Part shown: piece by piece, positions 62,301-64,000 of the stretch
Position numbering within the stretch: position 1 is the stretch's first letter
Layout: each line of letters starts with the position of its first letter
NCBI RefSeq assembly: GCF_035944355.1
Contig: NZ_DASZBH010000008.1
Location: 124,001 to 188,000 of the forward strand
DNA: 64,000 nucleotides
Reading direction: 5' to 3'
From: Frateuria_A sp035944355
Lineage (GTDB): Bacteria > Pseudomonadota > Gammaproteobacteria > Xanthomonadales > Rhodanobacteraceae
Translations under genes and position numbers: made by a program
The notes under the pieces: model-generated
What the model was told of the DNA's origin: nothing
Databases searched by the model: none
Seen by the model: the letters and a program-made list of their open reading frames with translations, nothing else

Positions 62301-64000
62301 CCACCTCGACGCGGGCAGCGGCGGCATCACGCTCACCAACCTGGGCAACCAGTTCGGCGGCGCGGTGAGCCTGGCCGGCGGCGTCACGCAGATCGGCAGC
62401 GGCAGCGACCTTGCGCTCGGCACGCTCGCCACCGGCAACCTGACCGTCACCGGCAACGGTGCGCTGAACCTGGGCAGCGGCAACGTCGGCGGCACGCTCA
62501 CCGCCACCAGCCACGGCCCGATCGGCCAGAGCGGCGCCCTGGTCGTGGCCGGCACCGCCACGCTGGATGCCGGCAGCGGCTCGATCGCGCTGACCCAGGC
62601 GAACGACTTCCAGGCCGGCGTCAATCTGGCCGGCAACGGCATCACGGTGAACGACGCCAACGACCTGAGCATCGGCACGCTCGCCAATGCGCCCGACAGC
62701 GCGGTCAGCCTGAGCGTCGGCGGCGCGCTGATCCTGCCGGCGACGGCGATCGACACCGGCACGGGCAACCTGCAACTCGCCGCCAACGGCGGCACGCTGG
62801 CGACCCGGGCCGCGCTCAGCGGGGCCAACGTCACGCTGAGCGGCCGCGACGGCGTAACCCTGGGGCACGACGTGACCACCGCCGGCATGCTGGCGCTGGC
62901 CAGCACCGCCGGCAACGTCACGCAGACGGCCGGCTCGCTCACCGTGGGCACGCTCACCGGCAGCGCCGGCGGCAGCGTCACACTGGGCGGGACGAACGCG
63001 ATCGGTCAGCTCGGCAGCTTCAACGCCAACGGCTTCAGCCTGGCCACGGGCGGCGCACTGGCGGTGAACGGGCCGGTCGATGGCGGCACCGGCAACGTGA
63101 GTCTGCACAGCAGCGGCGCGTTGAGCGTGGCCGGCAACGTCCACGGCAGCGCCATCACCCTGCAGGGCGACGGCGGCATCGGCCAGACCGGCGGCAGCAT
63201 CGACGCCGGCGGCGGGCAGGTGAGCCTGCTGTCGGGCGCCGGCATCGCGCAGAGCGGCGGCGCGATCACCGCCGCCACGCTGACCGGCAACGCGACCGGC
63301 GGCGTGACCCTGGCCGGGAGCAACCACCTCGGCACGCTGGGCGGCTTCAGCGCCGCCAGCTTGTCGCTGCACAACGCGCAGGACCTGGCGCTGGCCGGGC
63401 CGGTCAGCGCCACCGGCAACGCCACGCTAAGCGTGGACGGCAACCTCGCTCTCGACGGCACCCTCGGCGCGGCGAACACCACGCTCTCGGTCAGCGGTGC
63501 GGTCAGCCAGGGCGCCGCGGGCAACCTCGTGACCGGCACGCTCGGTGGCCAGGCCGGCGGCGACGTCGTCCTCACCGGCAACAATCACGTCGGCACGCTG
63601 GCCAACTTCAATGCGGCCAACTTCGCGCTGACCAACGGCCAGGCGCTGGCCGTCAACGGCAGCCTGGGCGTAGGCACGGGCGCCATCGCGCTGACCACCA
63701 CCGCCGGCGCGCTGAGCTTGAACTCCGCGCTGAGCGGCGGCGGCATCGCGCTGGACTCGGCGGCCGACCTGGTGCTCGGCAAGAGCGTGCAGGCCGGCAC
63801 GGTCAGCCTGGCCTCGGCCGGCTCGATCGGCCAGACCGCCACGGGCCTGATCAGCGCCGGCACGCTGAGCGGCCATTCGGCCGGCAGCACCACGCTGGAC
63901 CAGGCCAACGCCATCGGAACCCTGGGCAACTTCACGGCGCAGGGCCTGAGCCTGGCCAGCACCGGGGCGCTGGACGTGGCCGGCGTCGTCGACGGCGGCG
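56359..64000 (+). CDS. Giant TpsA-type filamentous hemagglutinin-like exoprotein, 3'-truncated
   Basis: Open to the last base of the window: at least 2547 residues, end not seen. Extended signal peptide (1-41, SLLLCGALASAPAVAG). The TPS secretion domain follows (~42-300): LNWQSFNLGQDASVRFNQP, NRILDQNPSQIFGQISSNGQ, then NTHGIIFGTTAQVNVGGL, where the usual NPNG is NTHG. Autotransporter-type strand repeats occur at ~615-665 and ~705-760 (TYSGGTTLNGGTLTVSSDANLG). From ~800 onward there are long imperfect repeats with LALGTLATGxLTxTS, GxLGLGSGSxGG and ISQ-x-GxLxVxGTS, which should form a beta-helix adhesin fibre. Exported by the adjacent TpsB. Cargo at the C-terminus (toxin or adhesin) is unknown. 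Confidence 0.9.
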   Translation, partial: MDTTRATSRKDSLASLRRKALPLSLSLLLCGALASAPAVAGSVGATATPTGGSIVGGSGNIVQAGASVVINQASDKLVLNWQSFNLGQDASVRFNQPGASAVALNRILDQNPSQIFGQISSNGQVFLINTHGIIFGTTAQVNVGGLVASTLDLTPTDFLANHFNLNAVGGGAGVVNHGTLAAASGGSVSLIGGSVQNDGVILANYGRINLDGADHAVLDFDGNGLINVQITGELEQRLDAKAAVGNAGTLRSEGGTVVLEASAARDLFTGLVNNSGVIDAGGISHDGGVVRLVARGGDTASSGSIGVTGTHGGSAQLLSDRNVTVSGSVDASGTQGGGSIRIGGGQRGGEGLLHADSSSVGAGAVLAADATQSGNGGSIAVWGDRAADVAGRFSARGGAQGGNGGAVETSAETVNVADSTRVDTRAAHGLGGQWLIDPREYTIAASGGNITGAALSTNLGTGNVTILSSSGSTPTGSGSVFVNDAVSWSANTLTLTAANNVEINAAMSASGSAGLALNPATTNGGSTAVAGGHVNINAAGTLTLAGTGSMALAGSVNDAGALDISGLSSGLSIGSLAGTGTVALGGHTLTLNNAADTFGGVISGTGGVTLAGGNETFSGTNTYSGGTTLNGGTLTVSSDANLGNASGGLTFNGGALATGAAFSSARSVTLQGGNGTLQTGADLTLSGVIGGTGSLVKTGSGKLTLSNTNTYGGGTQLKGGTLAVSSNANLGATGGGLTLDGGTLENTAALNLNRTLALGAAGGTLQTDAGLTLGGAVTGSGALTQTGSGPLTLQGDISTGGSQTYNGPVLLGSDVTLTSTGGSVDLAGAVDNAGSTRRALSLSAASGGVTFGGAVGAGANGALASLSSSSQSFGASALDVAGNLAVTTTAGAIAQGGAFQVGGTATFNAGSQAITLTNASNAFGGTVSLTGGAAQITNNGALALGTVDTASLAAGAGGGTITLGGNVTTSGAQTYSNAVTLGSDTTLNSTGGGTLQFVSTVDGAKNLVAQTSGGVVFGGAVGATTQLASLTTSTGTFSAAGVGVSGNLSVTTTAGDIGQGGAFSVGGTSNFDAGGNAIGLTGANAFGGAVSLANTGAHNVAVTGTGLLTLGNVHVGSGTLSLTGGTGLQQATGTTIVQGGAGAATLDAGTGALSLANNGNDFVGAVTATGAGVSLSDSNDLAVAGLTNNGGAVSLVAGGNLTLPAAAITSSGAVTLAANGGTLATAGDISGASVSLSGYGGLNLAHNVSASGNLALASANGAISQSAGVLSAASLSGSSKGSTTLTNANAITSLGSFSSGGFNLANGQSLTVNGTVDGGSSTALTTSAGDLVINGTVGNAGGTTTLTSAGAIGEGASGVVQANTLAGSSLGATTLGGNNLVATLGNFGATGFQLIDAQALTVGAGATVNGGAGGTSLKTTAGGLTIDGAVGAAGAATSLASAGTIVEGAAGVVSAGTLSGSAVGDVTLGGANLITTLGSFSAANFTLANAQALTVAGPLGASGNVDLSTTAGALTVSNGINAGGNDIRLAATAGSLGVSGNVSGRDITLAGRDGLTVDAGVAVQASRDLGLSSTGAAIAGNGSFGVGRTATINAGTGAITLANGANHFGGSVNLSGGSTRIVDAGALSLGTLATGSLDVTSHGALGLGSGSIGGALTAASNGGAIGQTGALAVTGTSQLTAGAGAVALTQNNQFAGAVTVQGGSVALQTATDLTVASLSSSGAVSLIAGGALNLPGAAIDTGSNDLTLAANGGSLSTSGALAGGNVSLTGRDGLVLGHDVTASGTLKLASTNAAITQTAGKLAVGGTSTVAAGSGNITLASGTNAFTGAVSLAGATTQISGSNALALGTLATGALTATSSGALDLGKGTVAGTLQATSGGAISQDAGGLTVGGTSSLHAGGAITLTDANNDFAGNVDLSGGAVAINDKNALTLGTLATGALTVTSTGALGLGSGSVGGDLTATSGSGGISQAGPLAVTGASHLDAGSGGITLTNLGNQFGGAVSLAGGVTQIGSGSDLALGTLATGNLTVTGNGALNLGSGNVGGTLTATSHGPIGQSGALVVAGTATLDAGSGSIALTQANDFQAGVNLAGNGITVNDANDLSIGTLANAPDSAVSLSVGGALILPATAIDTGTGNLQLAANGGTLATRAALSGANVTLSGRDGVTLGHDVTTAGMLALASTAGNVTQTAGSLTVGTLTGSAGGSVTLGGTNAIGQLGSFNANGFSLATGGALAVNGPVDGGTGNVSLHSSGALSVAGNVHGSAITLQGDGGIGQTGGSIDAGGGQVSLLSGAGIAQSGGAITAATLTGNATGGVTLAGSNHLGTLGGFSAASLSLHNAQDLALAGPVSATGNATLSVDGNLALDGTLGAANTTLSVSGAVSQGAAGNLVTGTLGGQAGGDVVLTGNNHVGTLANFNAANFALTNGQALAVNGSLGVGTGAIALTTTAGALSLNSALSGGGIALDSAADLVLGKSVQAGTVSLASAGSIGQTATGLISAGTLSGHSAGSTTLDQANAIGTLGNFTAQGLSLASTGALDVAGVVDGG

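Overview
GC-rich, densely packed gammaproteobacterial DNA. An arginine operon built on N-acetylornithine carbamoyltransferase, an acetylglutamate kinase fused to an acetyltransferase domain, a DksA with a long Lys/Ala tail, and a type VI secretion system (T6SS) flanked by an ECF sigma factor and Ser/Thr kinases all point to the Xanthomonadales. Rhodanobacteraceae (Rhodanobacter/Dyella/Luteibacter/Frateuria-like) is my best guess, by inference only.

Layout. (1) 1-6.3 kb, housekeeping: 3' part of a squalene/phytoene synthase-family gene, folE2, yidD (minus), dksA with its own promoter and terminator, cysS-sufE (minus), and a glycine-zipper protein. (2) 6.3-14.3 kb, arginine operon argF'-argG-GNAT-argE-argB-argC-argH. 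Its leader contains a small Arg-rich ORF followed by mutually exclusive hairpins, which looks like a ribosome-mediated attenuator. (3) 14.3-20.5 kb: a hybrid histidine kinase, an FMN-binding split-barrel protein, and a minus-strand ACMSD-secreted protein-kynureninase operon (tryptophan/kynurenine breakdown). (4) 20.6-54.2 kb, T6SS island: ECF sigma factor, tssB-tssC-hcp-tagJ-tssE-tssF-tssG-clpV, a PI-PLC-like effector candidate, PAAR, a TPR-methyltransferase, vgrG, a DUF6931-like protein, tagH (FHA), a palindromic repeat, tssK-tssL-tssM-tagF-pppA, a Ser/Thr kinase, a lipoprotein, a second kinase with an FGE-like domain, and a small membrane protein. (5) 54.3-64 kb, two-partner secretion: a TpsB transporter and a giant repetitive TpsA exoprotein running off the window.

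How they work together. The T6SS carries a complete threonine-phosphorylation circuit: two kinases, a PP2C phosphatase, an FHA protein, a TagF with a decayed PP2C-like tail, and an ECF sigma factor of the kind controlled by a kinase in Xanthomonas. A short motif, [D/N/Q/E]-A-T-V-V, recurs in TssL, TagH and both kinases and is a good candidate for the shared phosphorylation/FHA docking site. The cargo candidate is a PI-PLC-like enzyme with no obvious immunity gene, which would suit a eukaryotic target. No recognisable tssA or tssJ is present in the window.

The most novel-looking items are the arginine attenuator, the shared Thr motif, the PI-PLC cargo, the TPR-methyltransferase between PAAR and VgrG, and the degenerate PP2C and FGE domains.
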